Source: RBG-13-51-18 sp963739395
GTDB lineage: Bacteria; Chloroflexota; Dehalococcoidia; Dehalococcoidales; RBG-16-60-22
DNA length: 64,000 nucleotides
NCBI GenBank assembly: GCA_963739395.1
Contig: CAVUAE010000001.1
Span: 868,001-932,000, forward strand
Direction of reading: 5' to 3'
Part shown: positions 1-8,473 of the stretch, in pieces
How positions within the stretch are numbered: the first letter of the stretch is position 1
Layout: each line of letters opens with the position of its first letter
The notes under the pieces: generated by a model
Seen by the model: only the letters and a program-made list of their open reading frames with translations
What the model was told of the DNA's origin: nothing
Database searches by the model: none
Made by a program: the position numbers and the translations under genes

Positions 1-1
1 T

Positions 2-592
2 ATCCCGCCCACGCTCCTTATTTCCGCGATGGGGATTATGGATAATATCGATAGAACCGTCTCCATGGACTGTAAGCAGTCGGGTAACCTGATTTATATC
101 ATCGGTGCTACCTATAAAGAACTTGGCGGCTCGCATTATTTCGCGACACGCGGCTATATCGGCAATCGCGTCCCCAGAGTCCACCCGGAGAAAGGCAAGC
201 GGCTGATGAATAAACTAGCCGCAGCGATGAAAAAAGGGTTGGTGAAAGCCTGCCATGACCTTAGCGAGGGGGGTATAGGGGTGGCGGCGGCAGAAATGGC
301 TTTTGCCGGCGGTCTTGGTATGAAGATAGAGTTAAAGAATGTATCTTTAGCCGAAGATATCGAGCGCGATGATTATATCCTATTCTCGGAGTCCAACACC
401 CGCTTTCTGGTAGAAGTGTCGCCTAGAGATAAACAGACGTTCGAAAAAACGTTATCCGGCGTAGACTTCGCGGAAATAGGTAGAGTTTACTCGAATAAAA
501 AGCTGGAAGTAATCGGACGTGATGGTAAAGTCATTCTGTCCGTTGCTATTGATGAATTGAAAGAAGCCTGGCAGGAGCCTTTGCGATGGTAA
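2..592 (+). CDS. purL: Phosphoribosylformylglycinamidine synthase PurL, C-terminal part (cut by window edge)
   Basis: The reading frame is open from base 2, so only about the last 196 residues are present. PurL is the ATP-dependent synthetase subunit of FGAM synthase, the fourth step of purine synthesis. The visible part opens with the conserved PPTLLISAMG segment and contains ACHDLSEGGIGVAAAEMAF, the hallmark of the C-terminal AIRS-type domain. The product ends 7 bp before purQ on the same strand, so PurL and PurQ are separate subunits, as in Gram-positive and archaeal systems, not one long proteobacterial fusion. Only the truncation is unusual, and it comes from the window edge. Confidence 0.95.
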   Translation: MPPTLLISAMGIMDNIDRTVSMDCKQSGNLIYIIGATYKELGGSHYFATRGYIGNRVPRVHPEKGKRLMNKLAAAMKKGLVKACHDLSEGGIGVAAAEMAFAGGLGMKIELKNVSLAEDIERDDYILFSESNTRFLVEVSPRDKQTFEKTLSGVDFAEIGRVYSNKKLEVIGRDGKVILSVAIDELKEAWQEPLRW

Positions 593-599
593 AAGCGAT

Positions 600-1373
600 A
601 TGTCTAAAGTAAAAGTTTTAATGCTGCGAGCGCCCGGAACCAACCGGGATGGCGATACAGAAATCGCCTTTAACATAGCCGGCGCGTCGGTGGTGGATTC
701 AGCACTGGTAAACGAATTAACACGGAAGGAAAAACGACTCTCCGACTATCAAATCATGGTCATTCCCGGCGGCTTTACTTACGGCGACGATGTTTCCGCC
801 GGTAAAATCATGGCGAATGAAATCCGTCTGGGTCTGGGCGAGGTTATCGATAAATTTGTTGCGGATGGGCGGCTGGTGCTGGGTATTTGTAACGGCTTCC
901 AGGTTCTGGTGAAAACGGGCATTCTACCAGGTATAAATGGGCAGAGCACCCAGCCGGTGACCTTAACCAATAACGATTCCGGCAAATTCGAATGCCGCTG
1001 GGTCTATTTAAAGGTTAATAAAAAAAGTCCTTGTGTTTTTACTAGAAAAATGGACGGTATGTATATCCCTATCGCTCATGGCGAAGGTAAGCTGGTAGCG
1101 GAAGTCGGCATGTTGGAAAAGCTGAATATCGTCGTGCAGTACGTTAACGAAAAGGGAAAAACCGAGGCAGGTTATCCATATAATCCTAACGGCTCGGTTA
1201 AAGATATCGCTGGCATTTGCGACGCTACGGGGCGCATTTTCGGGCTAATGCCCCACCCCGAGGACTTCATCCGCTGGACACAGCATCCCCGCTGGACGCG
1301 GGAAAAAGAACGAAAAGACCTTTACGGTTTACAGATTTTTACCAATGCGATGGCTTGGGCGAAAGGTATCTAA
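600..1373 (+). CDS. purQ: Phosphoribosylformylglycinamidine synthase glutaminase subunit PurQ
   Basis: A class I glutamine amidotransferase of 257 residues that supplies ammonia to PurL. The nucleophile elbow is GICNGFQVL with Cys97, and the His/Glu pair is in LMPHPED near H219 and E221. It is about 30 residues longer than the Bacillus form, within the range of long stand-alone PurQ proteins. It follows purL by 7 bp and is probably translated from the same transcript; no strong Shine-Dalgarno lies directly upstream of the ATG. It converges on acpP with only 11 bp between the stop codons, and no terminator hairpin is visible there. Confidence 0.96.
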   Translation: MSKVKVLMLRAPGTNRDGDTEIAFNIAGASVVDSALVNELTRKEKRLSDYQIMVIPGGFTYGDDVSAGKIMANEIRLGLGEVIDKFVADGRLVLGICNGFQVLVKTGILPGINGQSTQPVTLTNNDSGKFECRWVYLKVNKKSPCVFTRKMDGMYIPIAHGEGKLVAEVGMLEKLNIVVQYVNEKGKTEAGYPYNPNGSVKDIAGICDATGRIFGLMPHPEDFIRWTQHPRWTREKERKDLYGLQIFTNAMAWAKGI

Positions 1374-1384
1374 GACTAAGTCCG

Positions 1385-1639
1385 CTACTCTATTCCCTGT
1401 TCTTTTAAGTAGTCTAGTGCGTCCTGGATGGTAACGATTTTCTCGGCAGCCTCGTCGGGTATCTCGATTTTACGTTCCGGAGTGCTGAAGGTTTCTTCCA
1501 GCGACATGATCAACTCTACCAGGTCCAGAGAATCGGCGCCTAAATCCTCAACAAAGCTGGCGGTGGGCACAACATCCTTCTCGTCAACACCGAGCTGGTC
1601 CACAACCAGTTTCTTAATTTTTTCAAAAGCAGTTGCCAC
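1385..1639 (-). CDS. acpP: Acyl carrier protein
   Basis: An acidic 84-residue protein with the phosphopantetheine attachment motif GADSLDLVELIM; Ser37 is the predicted modified residue. It carries acyl chains in fatty-acid synthesis in the cytosol. The start is supported by a purine-rich GGGGGAAAA ribosome-binding region immediately upstream. It lies 24 bp downstream of nusB on the same strand, so the two are probably cotranscribed. The family identification is secure from the DSL motif and size. Confidence 0.96.
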   Translation of the reverse strand: MATAFEKIKKLVVDQLGVDEKDVVPTASFVEDLGADSLDLVELIMSLEETFSTPERKIEIPDEAAEKIVTIQDALDYLKEQGIE

Positions 1640-1663
1640 GTTTTCCCCCTTTTTCCAAGCCGT

Positions 1664-2074
1664 CTAGCGGTTAGCATGGTCGCTTACGGAACCGAGTACC
1701 CCATTGATGAATTTGCCGGAGCTTTCGCTGCCGAAAGTCTTAGCCAGTTCAACCGCTTCGTTAACAGCTACTTTGACTGGTACTTTATTATCAAATAAAA
1801 TCTCAAATATTGCAAGTCTAAGTATGTTACGGTCGATCAGCGCTAATTGGTTTACCGGCCAGGCTGGCGCTGATTTTTGAATATGTTGGTCTATCTCTTT
1901 TCTATTCTTTAACGCGCCGCTGACCAATCCCCTAACAAAATCACAGTTTTCTTTAGATAATTTGACTTCTGATAGCAGCCGTTCTACCACATCTTCGGGA
2001 TGGCGTGCTACCGAGTCGATTTCGTATAAAGCCTGCAGGGCTAAAGTCCTGGCTTTGTGTCTGTTCCCTGGCAT
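1664..2074 (-). CDS. nusB: Transcription antitermination factor NusB
   Basis: A 136-residue all-helical protein matching NusB in length and signatures: RTLALQALYEID at the N-terminus, an RNILRLAIFEIL helix in the middle, and VAVNEAVELAKTFG followed by FINGVLG at the C-terminus. NusB binds boxA RNA with NusE (S10) to promote antitermination on rRNA operons. It is the first gene of a nusB-acpP unit. An extended -10 (TGTTATAAT) lies about 20 bp upstream on the minus strand, which gives a short leader. The ribosome-binding site is weak. Confidence 0.95.
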   Translation of the reverse strand: MPGNRHKARTLALQALYEIDSVARHPEDVVERLLSEVKLSKENCDFVRGLVSGALKNRKEIDQHIQKSAPAWPVNQLALIDRNILRLAIFEILFDNKVPVKVAVNEAVELAKTFGSESSGKFINGVLGSVSDHANR

Positions 2075-2095
2075 ATTTTAAAGTCCCAAACCAAT

Positions 2096-2104
2096 ATTAT
2101 AACA
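2096..2104 (-). promoter_or_regulatory. Extended -10 promoter for nusB-acpP
   Basis: On the minus strand the bases read TGTTATAAT, a perfect extended -10. Transcription would begin about 15 bases before the nusB ATG. No good -35 is needed with an extended -10 and none is obvious. It is divergent from the promoter of the neighbouring CDF gene. Confidence 0.55.
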
Positions 2105-2150
2105 TAACACAAACAGTACGAGAAAGGGATAAACAAGCTTGAATCCAGCC

Positions 2151-2178
2151 TTACAACAGGTTAAAGTTATATTATAAG
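2151..2178 (+). promoter_or_regulatory. Promoter placing the CDF start at or near +1 (leaderless candidate)
   Basis: TTACAA (2151-2156), a 16-bp spacer and TATAAG (2173-2178). The ATG at 2186 is only 8 bp past the -10, and no Shine-Dalgarno precedes it. The transcript may therefore begin at or just before the start codon. Confidence 0.45.
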
Positions 2179-2185
2179 GCATTTT

Positions 2186-3097
2186 ATGCACCAAGAAAAT
2201 CAACGCGATGCCACTGCCAGCCAGCCCCTGAAAATTACACTGGCGCTAGTATTGATTATTATGGTGGCAGAGATATTAGGCGGGGTATTCAGCAACAGTC
2301 TTGCCTTATTAAGCGACGCCGGCCACATGTTTACCGATGCATTGGCTTTGGGTTTAAGTTTATTCGCCATGAACCTGGCAAGACGACCAGCCACATCTAC
2401 CAAGACCTTCGGCTATCACCGGGCTGAAATCATGGCAGCTCTAGCTAACGGCACGGTGCTGATTCTTGTTTCTGCGATTATTTTTTACGAAGCTTATCAG
2501 AGATTCCTGCAAGCGCCGACGGTTAAAAGCCCGCTTATGCTAATTGTAGCGGGCATAGGCTTGATAGCTAATATCATCAGCATATTTCTGTTGCGGCGAC
2601 ACAGCCATAAAAGCATCAATATTAAAGCCGCTTTCTGGCACGTCGTCGGCGACACCATGTCCTCGGTAGGCGTCATTGCCGCGGCTATTATCATACAACT
2701 AACTGGCTGGACTTACGCCGACCCTATACTCGCTGTAGTTATCGGTATCGTTATACTGGCGGGAGCAGTGCGTATCGTTAAAGAATCGGTGGATATTCTT
2801 TTAGAGTCCGTGCCGCCGCATGTGGAAATGGAAAAGGTCACCGCCGCCGTAAAAAGCATCCCCGGCGTAGACGACCTGCACGAAATTCATATCTGGACGA
2901 TTACTTCCGGCATTTATGCTTTAAGCGCCCATTTAAAAATTACCGACCGGATGGTGAGTGAGTGCGACGATATATTGACGAAGGCGAATGAAGTGCTGGC
3001 GCACGATTTCAACATCACGCACACGACGTTACAGATGGAATGCGAATCCTGTCCAACGGGGGCTGACTGCAACCTACCGAAAGATAAAACACAATGA
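2186..3097 (+). CDS. Cation diffusion facilitator (CzcD/ZitB-like metal efflux)
   Basis: A 303-residue inner-membrane protein with six hydrophobic segments followed by a cytosolic domain of about 90 residues, as in CDF proton antiporters. The two metal-site helices carry LLSDAGHMFTDAL (H-x3-D) and HVVGDTMSS (H-x3-D), the pattern usual for zinc and related divalent metals. The tail ends with a Cys-rich MECESCPTGADC, which could bind metal. The stop overlaps the start of the following oxidase gene by 4 bp (ATGA), so they are translationally coupled. The exact metal cannot be told from sequence. Confidence 0.92.
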   Translation: MHQENQRDATASQPLKITLALVLIIMVAEILGGVFSNSLALLSDAGHMFTDALALGLSLFAMNLARRPATSTKTFGYHRAEIMAALANGTVLILVSAIIFYEAYQRFLQAPTVKSPLMLIVAGIGLIANIISIFLLRRHSHKSINIKAAFWHVVGDTMSSVGVIAAAIIIQLTGWTYADPILAVVIGIVILAGAVRIVKESVDILLESVPPHVEMEKVTAAVKSIPGVDDLHEIHIWTITSGIYALSAHLKITDRMVSECDDILTKANEVLAHDFNITHTTLQMECESCPTGADCNLPKDKTQ

Positions 3098-4476
3098 TTA
3101 ACACCAACCATATCAACCGCTTACGCAAAATAGTCGGCAGGGAAAATGTGCTGACTTCTAAAGAGGATATGGTTGCCTATTCCTACGACGGCACCCAGGC
3201 ATGGTCGCATTTACCGGATGTGGTGGTGTTTCCAAAAAATACTTCGGAAATTTCTGATATTTTGAAATACGCTAACGAGAATAGCATTCCGGTGACGCCG
3301 CGGGGTGGGGGAACTAACGTTAGCGGCGGTTCAATACCGATTAAAGGGGGCATCGTCCTCTGCACGACCAAGATGAATCGGATTATTGAGCTAAACAAAA
3401 CCAATTTAAACGCTACCGTCGAACCGGGCGTGATATTACAGGATTTTCAGGAGGCTCTGGCGAAACAAGGGCTGTTTTTCCCACCCGACCCCCAGAGTTA
3501 CGCCGGCTGTACGATGGGCGGGGTTATAGCGGAGAATTCCGGCGGACCTTCCTGCTTGAAGTACGGCGTCGCCAAGCAGTACGTTTTAGGATTAGAGGTT
3601 GTATTAGCCGACGGAAAAACCGTTAAGCTTGGAGGACTGACCCCTAAAAACCGCACCGGTTATGAGCTGATGATGCTTTTCACCGGCTCGGAGGGGACGC
3701 TGGGAGTTATCACCAAAATCACACTCCGACTATTACCAGTGCCTAAAGCCAGCCAGACCATTCTGGCGGTTTTCCGCGACGCGGCCGTGGCAGGAGAAAC
3801 GGTAACCAACATTATCGCCAGCAGTATATTACCTTCCAAGGTAGAGTTCATGGATAATTGGACATTCGATAAATTCCGCGGCGTCTTGCCCGACACAATC
3901 CTCGACACATCAAAAGTAATTTTATTAATACTGGTAGACGGCCTAGAACAAACGGTAAAAGCCGAAACGCAGCAGGTAGCGGCAATCTGTAAAAAGACGG
4001 CGCGCGAGGTGAGGGTAGCGGCTAATCCTGCCGAGGCGGAAAAATACTGGGAGGCGAGACGGGCGCATTATTCAGATATTCACAGCCAAGCCCACGACAT
4101 CGTTAACGAGGACGTATCTGTACCGCGCGACAAGATAGCCGAATTTATCCGACTAAGCCAGGAAAGCGCGAAGCGTCATAATGTGCCCATTAGCTTCGCT
4201 GGACATGTGGGGGACGGGAATTTCCATCCGGCGGTGCTTACCGATAGCCGTGATAAAAAGCATTACCAGCGCGCCCTGAAATGCGTCGATGAGGTGATTG
4301 AAATCGCCTTGAAGTTGGGCGGCGTCATTTCCGGCGAGCATGGCATCGGACTGGAAAAACAGCGCTTCCTCAAGAAGGCGATGGACCCGGCGGCGATAGA
4401 AATAATGCGTAAAATAAAGGACTTACTCGACCCCAAACATACGCTTAACCCGGGGAAGATTTGGGAGGAAGCCTAA
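3094..4476 (+). CDS. FAD-binding 2-hydroxyacid oxidase/dehydrogenase, GlcD-like
   Basis: A 460-residue FAD-linked oxidase of the VAO/PCMH fold. The FAD-binding region contains TPRGGGTNVSGG, and the C-terminal cap ends with the conserved HVGDGNFHP and SGEHGIGLEKQ segments typical of GlcD and D-lactate dehydrogenases. It should oxidise a 2-hydroxyacid such as glycolate or D-lactate. The next gene on the strand is a GlcF-type Fe-S protein, so the pair probably forms a complex passing electrons to the quinone pool or another Fe-S carrier. Substrate specificity is not readable. Confidence 0.92.
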   Translation: MINTNHINRLRKIVGRENVLTSKEDMVAYSYDGTQAWSHLPDVVVFPKNTSEISDILKYANENSIPVTPRGGGTNVSGGSIPIKGGIVLCTTKMNRIIELNKTNLNATVEPGVILQDFQEALAKQGLFFPPDPQSYAGCTMGGVIAENSGGPSCLKYGVAKQYVLGLEVVLADGKTVKLGGLTPKNRTGYELMMLFTGSEGTLGVITKITLRLLPVPKASQTILAVFRDAAVAGETVTNIIASSILPSKVEFMDNWTFDKFRGVLPDTILDTSKVILLILVDGLEQTVKAETQQVAAICKKTAREVRVAANPAEAEKYWEARRAHYSDIHSQAHDIVNEDVSVPRDKIAEFIRLSQESAKRHNVPISFAGHVGDGNFHPAVLTDSRDKKHYQRALKCVDEVIEIALKLGGVISGEHGIGLEKQRFLKKAMDPAAIEIMRKIKDLLDPKHTLNPGKIWEEA

Positions 4477-4491
4477 GATAATACAAATAAT

Positions 4492-4579
4492 TGTCATTGC
4501 GAGTGAAGCGTGGCAATCTCCATCATCGACTACTCCTAATGTAAGAGATTGCCACGTCACTCCGTTCCTCGCAATGACA
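4492..4579. repeat. Palindromic REP/MITE-like element (family A)
   Basis: An 88-bp element with perfect 12-bp terminal inverted repeats (TGTCATTGCGAG and CTCGCAATGACA) and a second inner pair (CGTGGCAATCTC and GAGATTGCCACG). It lies between the GlcD-like and GlcF-like genes and would fold into a long hairpin. It has no coding capacity. Confidence 0.8.
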
Positions 4580-4592
4580 GAGAAACATTGAC

Positions 4593-4623
4593 TGTCATTC
4601 CGTACTTGATACGGAATCCAGAG
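4593..4623. repeat. Short palindromic repeat (family B)
   Basis: Begins TGTCATTCCGT and contains ATTCCGT-acttgat-ACGGAAT, a compact hairpin. It directly follows the family A element, so the GlcF-like reading frame can be extended falsely through both. Confidence 0.65.
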
Positions 4624-4653
4624 GGGGTAAAGGGGTTGGGTTATCTTGTTAAA

Positions 4654-5937
4654 ATGAAAACAGACGTACAATATAGTGAAATAGAAAAGTTCAAAGACGA
4701 CCTCGATAAATGCACTAAGTGCGGCTTCTGCATGGCCGACTGTCCGGTCTACCGTGAAGAAAAGATAGAAAGCGCGGTGGCACGCGGCAAAATCATGCTC
4801 ATAAGGTCGCTGCTGGACGGCGAGCTTAACGTCACCGATGAAATGGCGGAGCAGCTTAATCGCTGCACTTTGTGCATGACGTGCGCCCAGAACTGCCCGG
4901 CGGGGACACATGTACCATCTGTTATTACAGCAGCGCGGGCGGACAAGGTGAAACAAAAGGGGATTTCATTTCCGTATAACGTCATCTTCCACTGGCTCCT
5001 GCCCAGGCGTCGCCTTTTCGGTTACGTGGTCAGGTTTGCTTCCTGGTTTCAGGGCATTTTCCTGCCGAAAACCGAGGGCAGTATTCGGCATCTTACTTTT
5101 TTCCTTGCCGCGCTAGGTAAAGGCAGGCATATACCGCAAATAGCCCCTAAATTTCTACGTCAGTCCGTGCCGGAGGTTAATAAGCCACCCAAAGGTGTAA
5201 AAGTTAAGTACACCGTCGGTTATTTTACCGGCTGCATGACCGACTTTGTTTTCCCCGAGGTGGGGAAAAAGATAATCAGTTTTTTGAATAAAAACGGCGT
5301 GGAAGTTATCGTGCCACAGGGACAGGGCTGCTGCGGGGCACCGGTTTTCTTAGGCACGGGCGATTTTGTCACCGGACGAAAAATGGCAGACACCAATGTT
5401 AAGGCTTTTATAGACTTGGATTATATCATCACCGACTGCGCTACCTGCGCCTCAGCGATGAAGGACTACGTAAAATTCTTAGGGGATAACGACGTAAGAA
5501 AACAGGCATACACAGAATTCGCCCACAAGATTAAAGATATCACCGAATTCCTCGTGGATGTGTTAAAACTGCCCACTTCCGCCTACCATGTTGCCCCAGA
5601 GTTCAAGGGCAAGACCGTCACCTGGCACGAACCCTGCCACCTCGGACGTTATCTTGGCGTTAAAGAACAGCCGCGTAAGATATTAAAGTCGCTTAAGGAC
5701 ATCAAATACATCGAAATGCCGGATGCCTCCCGCTGCTGCGGTATGGCGGGAACTTTCAGCATCTATTTCTATGAATTATCCCAGAAAATTGCGGCTAAGA
5801 AAGCCGACTCGATTAAGACCACTGGAGCAGATATCGTCGTTACGGATTGCCCCGGCTGCCAGATACAACTTATCGACACTCTAAAACGTCAGAACATGCC
5901 GCAGCAGGTACGACATATCATAGAACTCTTAGAGTAA
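4654..5937 (+). CDS. (Fe-S)-binding oxidoreductase subunit, GlcF/HdrD-like
   Basis: About 427 residues from the ATG at 4654; an in-frame TTG at 4636 is an alternative. The longer open frame runs into palindromic repeats and is rejected. The N-terminus carries two 4Fe-4S ferredoxin motifs (CTKCGFCMADCPVY and CTLCMTCAQNCPAG). The C-terminal half has two CCG domains (GCCGAPVFLG with a following CATC, and RCCGMAGTF with DCPGC), as in GlcF and heterodisulfide reductase HdrD. It should take electrons from the adjacent FAD subunit. A GAGGGGG ribosome-binding sequence precedes the start region. Confidence 0.92.
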   Translation: MKTDVQYSEIEKFKDDLDKCTKCGFCMADCPVYREEKIESAVARGKIMLIRSLLDGELNVTDEMAEQLNRCTLCMTCAQNCPAGTHVPSVITAARADKVKQKGISFPYNVIFHWLLPRRRLFGYVVRFASWFQGIFLPKTEGSIRHLTFFLAALGKGRHIPQIAPKFLRQSVPEVNKPPKGVKVKYTVGYFTGCMTDFVFPEVGKKIISFLNKNGVEVIVPQGQGCCGAPVFLGTGDFVTGRKMADTNVKAFIDLDYIITDCATCASAMKDYVKFLGDNDVRKQAYTEFAHKIKDITEFLVDVLKLPTSAYHVAPEFKGKTVTWHEPCHLGRYLGVKEQPRKILKSLKDIKYIEMPDASRCCGMAGTFSIYFYELSQKIAAKKADSIKTTGADIVVTDCPGCQIQLIDTLKRQNMPQQVRHIIELLE

Positions 5938-5943
5938 AACAAC

Positions 5944-5982
5944 GAGATCCTTCTCCTTCACTTCGTTCAGGGTCAGGATGAC
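5944..5982. repeat. Short dispersed repeat (family C)
   Basis: The sequence starts GAGATCCTTCTCC and ends GGGTCAGGATGAC. A closely related copy lies at 7317-7344. Both are intergenic. Confidence 0.6.
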
Positions 5983-5988
5983 CTTTGG

Positions 5989-6681
5989 TCACTTTCTCAA
6001 CAAAACCCGGCAGGGTCCGGCGTCGCCTTTTTCGATACGCAGTGGCAGGCAGATAAGTTCGTATTTGCCGGGCTTTACGCCAGCCAGATTCAGCGCCTCC
6101 AAAATAAAGATACCATTAGAGAGGAAGGCTTTATGGACGTCGTTAACGTTTTCCGGCGGGTCGGCGGAGGCGATAGAGATAAAGTCGATACCGACGAGTC
6201 TAATCTTTTTCGCGACGAGGTATTTAGCGGCTTCTAACGAAATAGCGACGGCCTTGCCGAGGAATTGCCGCTTCTCCCAGACAACCGGCGAGTTCTTCGT
6301 TTTAAATAATATTCGTTCGCCTGCTTTAATCTTATAAGGTTCTAACTCCTTAACGGTAACTTCTTTCTCGTCTTTGATTTCAATCACGCGGCAGAGTCCG
6401 ATAGTCGTATCATAAGGCATCGCGTCAATGGTCGTGCCGCCGGGGATAAAGTGGAGCGGCGAATCGATATGCGTGCCGTCGTGTGAGGTCATCTCAATGC
6501 GGGACATCGTGACTTTATCGCCATTATCAACGTCAAAAAAACGATATACCTGGGGATTGGGTATTTTAATATCGGTAGCAGGAGGGGGCGCTTGACCCGG
6601 CTGGGGTGGGATGGGCGGGGGAATCGGGATTTCTTTATTTAGTGGGAGGGTAATATCGAAGTATTGATAGTTTTTAGCCAC
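5989..6681 (-). CDS. Cyclase-family metal-dependent hydrolase (kynurenine formamidase-like)
   Basis: A 230-residue protein with the family's metal-binding motif SHDGTHIDSPLHF (H67-x-G-T-H71-x-D73). The family includes arylformamidases, isatin hydrolases and other ring-opening amidases and lactonases acting in the cytosol. An unusual proline-rich stretch at about residues 19-42 precedes the catalytic region. The gene lies 27 bp downstream of the fumarase beta subunit on the same strand and has a good GGAGGTA ribosome-binding site. Its position suggests a role in organic-acid breakdown; the substrate is unknown. Confidence 0.85.
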   Translation of the reverse strand: MAKNYQYFDITLPLNKEIPIPPPIPPQPGQAPPPATDIKIPNPQVYRFFDVDNGDKVTMSRIEMTSHDGTHIDSPLHFIPGGTTIDAMPYDTTIGLCRVIEIKDEKEVTVKELEPYKIKAGERILFKTKNSPVVWEKRQFLGKAVAISLEAAKYLVAKKIRLVGIDFISIASADPPENVNDVHKAFLSNGIFILEALNLAGVKPGKYELICLPLRIEKGDAGPCRVLLRK

Positions 6682-6708
6682 GAAAATACCTCCTGATTAA
6701 TAGCATTA

Positions 6709-7257
6709 TTAGGCTAAACTATACTTCTTTTTCCCCTCGATGTACAAATCCCCGCCGTAAATATCGTTGATTACAGTAGCGGGGAAGTTCTTAACCTCAA
6801 GGCGTAAAATTGCTTCGGGACCAAGGTCGGGATAGGCAACGACTTTTGATTTTACAATGGTCTTAGAAATTAATGCTCCTGCGCCACCGACCGCTGCCAG
6901 ATAGACGGCTTTATACTTCTTCATTGCCTTTTTCACTTCTGGTGAACGCACCCCTTTGCCAATCATCCCCTTAAGTCCGGCGGCGAGGAGGCGGGGTGTA
7001 TAAGCGTCCATACGCACGCTAGTGGTAGGTCCTGCCGAACCGATAACTTTACCGGGAGGGGCGGGGGAGGGTCCCATATAGTAGATTGTTTGCCCCTTAA
7101 TATCAAAAGGTAAAGGCTCTCTCCTATCCAAGGCGTCTATCATACGCCGGTGTGCGGTATCACGGGCAACATAGAGGACGCCGGAAAGCAGAATATTATC
7201 GCCGGCTTTAAGGTTTTTTATAACCTGTTCAGTTAAAGGTAGTGTTATTTTCTTCAC
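6709..7257 (-). CDS. Class I fumarate hydratase / L-tartrate dehydratase beta subunit
   Basis: A 182-residue protein corresponding to the C-terminal half of class I fumarase. It contains the active-site segment GPTTSVRMD and the LAAGLKGMIGKG motif. With the alpha subunit it would interconvert fumarate and malate, or dehydrate tartrate or a related diacid. It begins with GTG. The partner gene ends 365 bp upstream, which is unusual because these subunits are normally adjacent. The following gene is the cyclase-like hydrolase. Confidence 0.9.
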   Translation of the reverse strand: MKKITLPLTEQVIKNLKAGDNILLSGVLYVARDTAHRRMIDALDRREPLPFDIKGQTIYYMGPSPAPPGKVIGSAGPTTSVRMDAYTPRLLAAGLKGMIGKGVRSPEVKKAMKKYKAVYLAAVGGAGALISKTIVKSKVVAYPDLGPEAILRLEVKNFPATVINDIYGGDLYIEGKKKYSLA

Positions 7258-7316
7258 TATATATCACCCTCACCTAACCTCTCCCATCAAGGGATAGGAA
7301 TTTTACACACCTCCAC

Positions 7317-7344
7317 GAGATCCTTCGCTACGCTCAGGATGACA
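7317..7344. repeat. Short dispersed repeat (family C)
   Basis: Begins GAGATCCTTCGC and ends CTCAGGATGACA. It is related to the copy at 5944-5982 and is intergenic, between the fumarase subunit genes. Confidence 0.6.
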
Positions 7345-7433
7345 GTAAAACCCTCATTCCGAGGGTGGTGATATTAATCAAAAAAGCATTGAAACTATTT
7401 ACAGATGTTAAAACATTTGCAGACAATATCCAA

Positions 7434-7550
7434 TTACTCTTTATCATAAGCACCACCTCTCGTATCTTGCACGTCATTAACCATATCACTATGATTAACA
7501 TCCCCCAAAGCGTTGCCCAACGCTGACGGCAAGTCCATGTGTTTCCACAT
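7434..7550 (-). CDS. Possible 38-residue small protein between fumarase subunits
   Basis: An ATG-initiated frame begins MWKHMDLPSALGNALGDVN and is closed upstream by an in-frame stop. Its composition is protein-like (D, N, G, L), but there is no Shine-Dalgarno sequence before the ATG. It lies on the same strand as the flanking fumarase genes. I do not recognise it; it may be a chance frame. Confidence 0.2.
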   Translation of the reverse strand: MWKHMDLPSALGNALGDVNHSDMVNDVQDTRGGAYDKE

Positions 7551-7622
7551 GGTAGGGCAGGGTTATATTTATGTTAACAGATAAATATGAAACTTTCTAT
7601 ATAATGAGGGGGCGAATGTTGA

Positions 7623-8468
7623 CTAAATTGTCTTCTCTCTATGTCGGGCGGAGTGGCATTGTAAATTTACGGCTACAGGTAGAGCAGTTATATGGGCGGG
7701 GAAACTTTCCACGTGGACAGCAAGGGCGGTGATTCTGCCGCCATATCCCATCGGTCCGATACCTAGGTTATTAACTTTATGTAAAATATCCTTTTCGAGT
7801 GCGGCATTTTCTTTATCGGGGCTGGGCTCTCCTATTTTTCTTATCAAGGCATGCTTTGCCATTTCCATCGCCTTTTCCGCCGTCCCACCGATACCCACCC
7901 CGATAATAACCGGCGGACAAGGATTACTCCAGGCTTCAGCAACGGCATTAACGACAAAATCGATAACGCCTTGCTTGCCGGCAGAAGGCAGCAGCATACC
8001 GAGCTTAGCCATATTTTCCGCTCCGCCCCCCTTAGGCATGACAACTATCTTTAGTTTATTGCCGGGGACGATAGTGGTGTGAATCACAGCGGGCGTATTA
8101 TCACCGGTATTCTTGCGGTCGGAAAATGGATGCATAACCATTGATTTGCGTAAATATCCTCCCGTATATGCCTGCTTAACACCGTCGTTAACGGCTTGAT
8201 ATAAATCGCCCTTGACCACCAGGACATCCTGCCCGATTTCTAGAAAGACAACGGCAGTACCACAGTCCTGGCAGAGAGGGATTTTCTCTTTGGCAGCGAT
8301 ACGGGCATTCTCCAGAATAGCGTCTAGCGCTTCACGTCCGGCGGGGGATTCTTCTTCTTTGCGAGCCTTTTTTAGCGCCGCCAGCACATCATCGCCGAGG
8401 TTATAATTGGCTTCTATTAAGAGATTAGCAACGGCTTTGGTAATATCAGCGGCGTAAATTAAGCGCAT
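7623..8468 (-). CDS. Class I fumarate hydratase / L-tartrate dehydratase alpha subunit
   Basis: A 281-residue subunit carrying the 4Fe-4S cluster. Candidate ligands are Cys66 in PLCQDCG, Cys184 in NPCPPVIIG and Cys271 in QCHSARH. The first motif is usually PLCQDTG, so an extra Cys69 is present here. MHPFSDRKNTGDNTP is also characteristic. The gene starts 5 bp after the LutB-like gene, indicating one operon, and its own beta subunit follows after a 365-bp spacer. It acts in fumarate/malate or tartrate conversion in the cytosol and should be oxygen-sensitive. Confidence 0.92.
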   Translation of the reverse strand: MRLIYAADITKAVANLLIEANYNLGDDVLAALKKARKEEESPAGREALDAILENARIAAKEKIPLCQDCGTAVVFLEIGQDVLVVKGDLYQAVNDGVKQAYTGGYLRKSMVMHPFSDRKNTGDNTPAVIHTTIVPGNKLKIVVMPKGGGAENMAKLGMLLPSAGKQGVIDFVVNAVAEAWSNPCPPVIIGVGIGGTAEKAMEMAKHALIRKIGEPSPDKENAALEKDILHKVNNLGIGPMGYGGRITALAVHVESFPAHITALPVAVNLQCHSARHREKTI

Positions 8469-8473
8469 GGCTA

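Larger units (their letters stand above)
7258..7622. other. 365-bp spacer between fumarase subunits
   Basis: This gap holds a family C repeat (7317-7344) and a CT-rich remnant similar to the repeat near 56.3 kb (7266-7292). It also has two short perfect hairpins: AGCGTTG-cc-CAACGCT (7518-7533) and one around CCATGTG/CACATGG (7535-7552). On the minus strand it contains a possible 38-codon reading frame, listed separately. No conserved gene is recognised. Confidence 0.5.

Noticed and set aside
4549..4653. N-terminal extension of the GlcF-like protein
   Set aside because: The extra residues are encoded by palindromic repeat families A and B and lack a ribosome-binding site.
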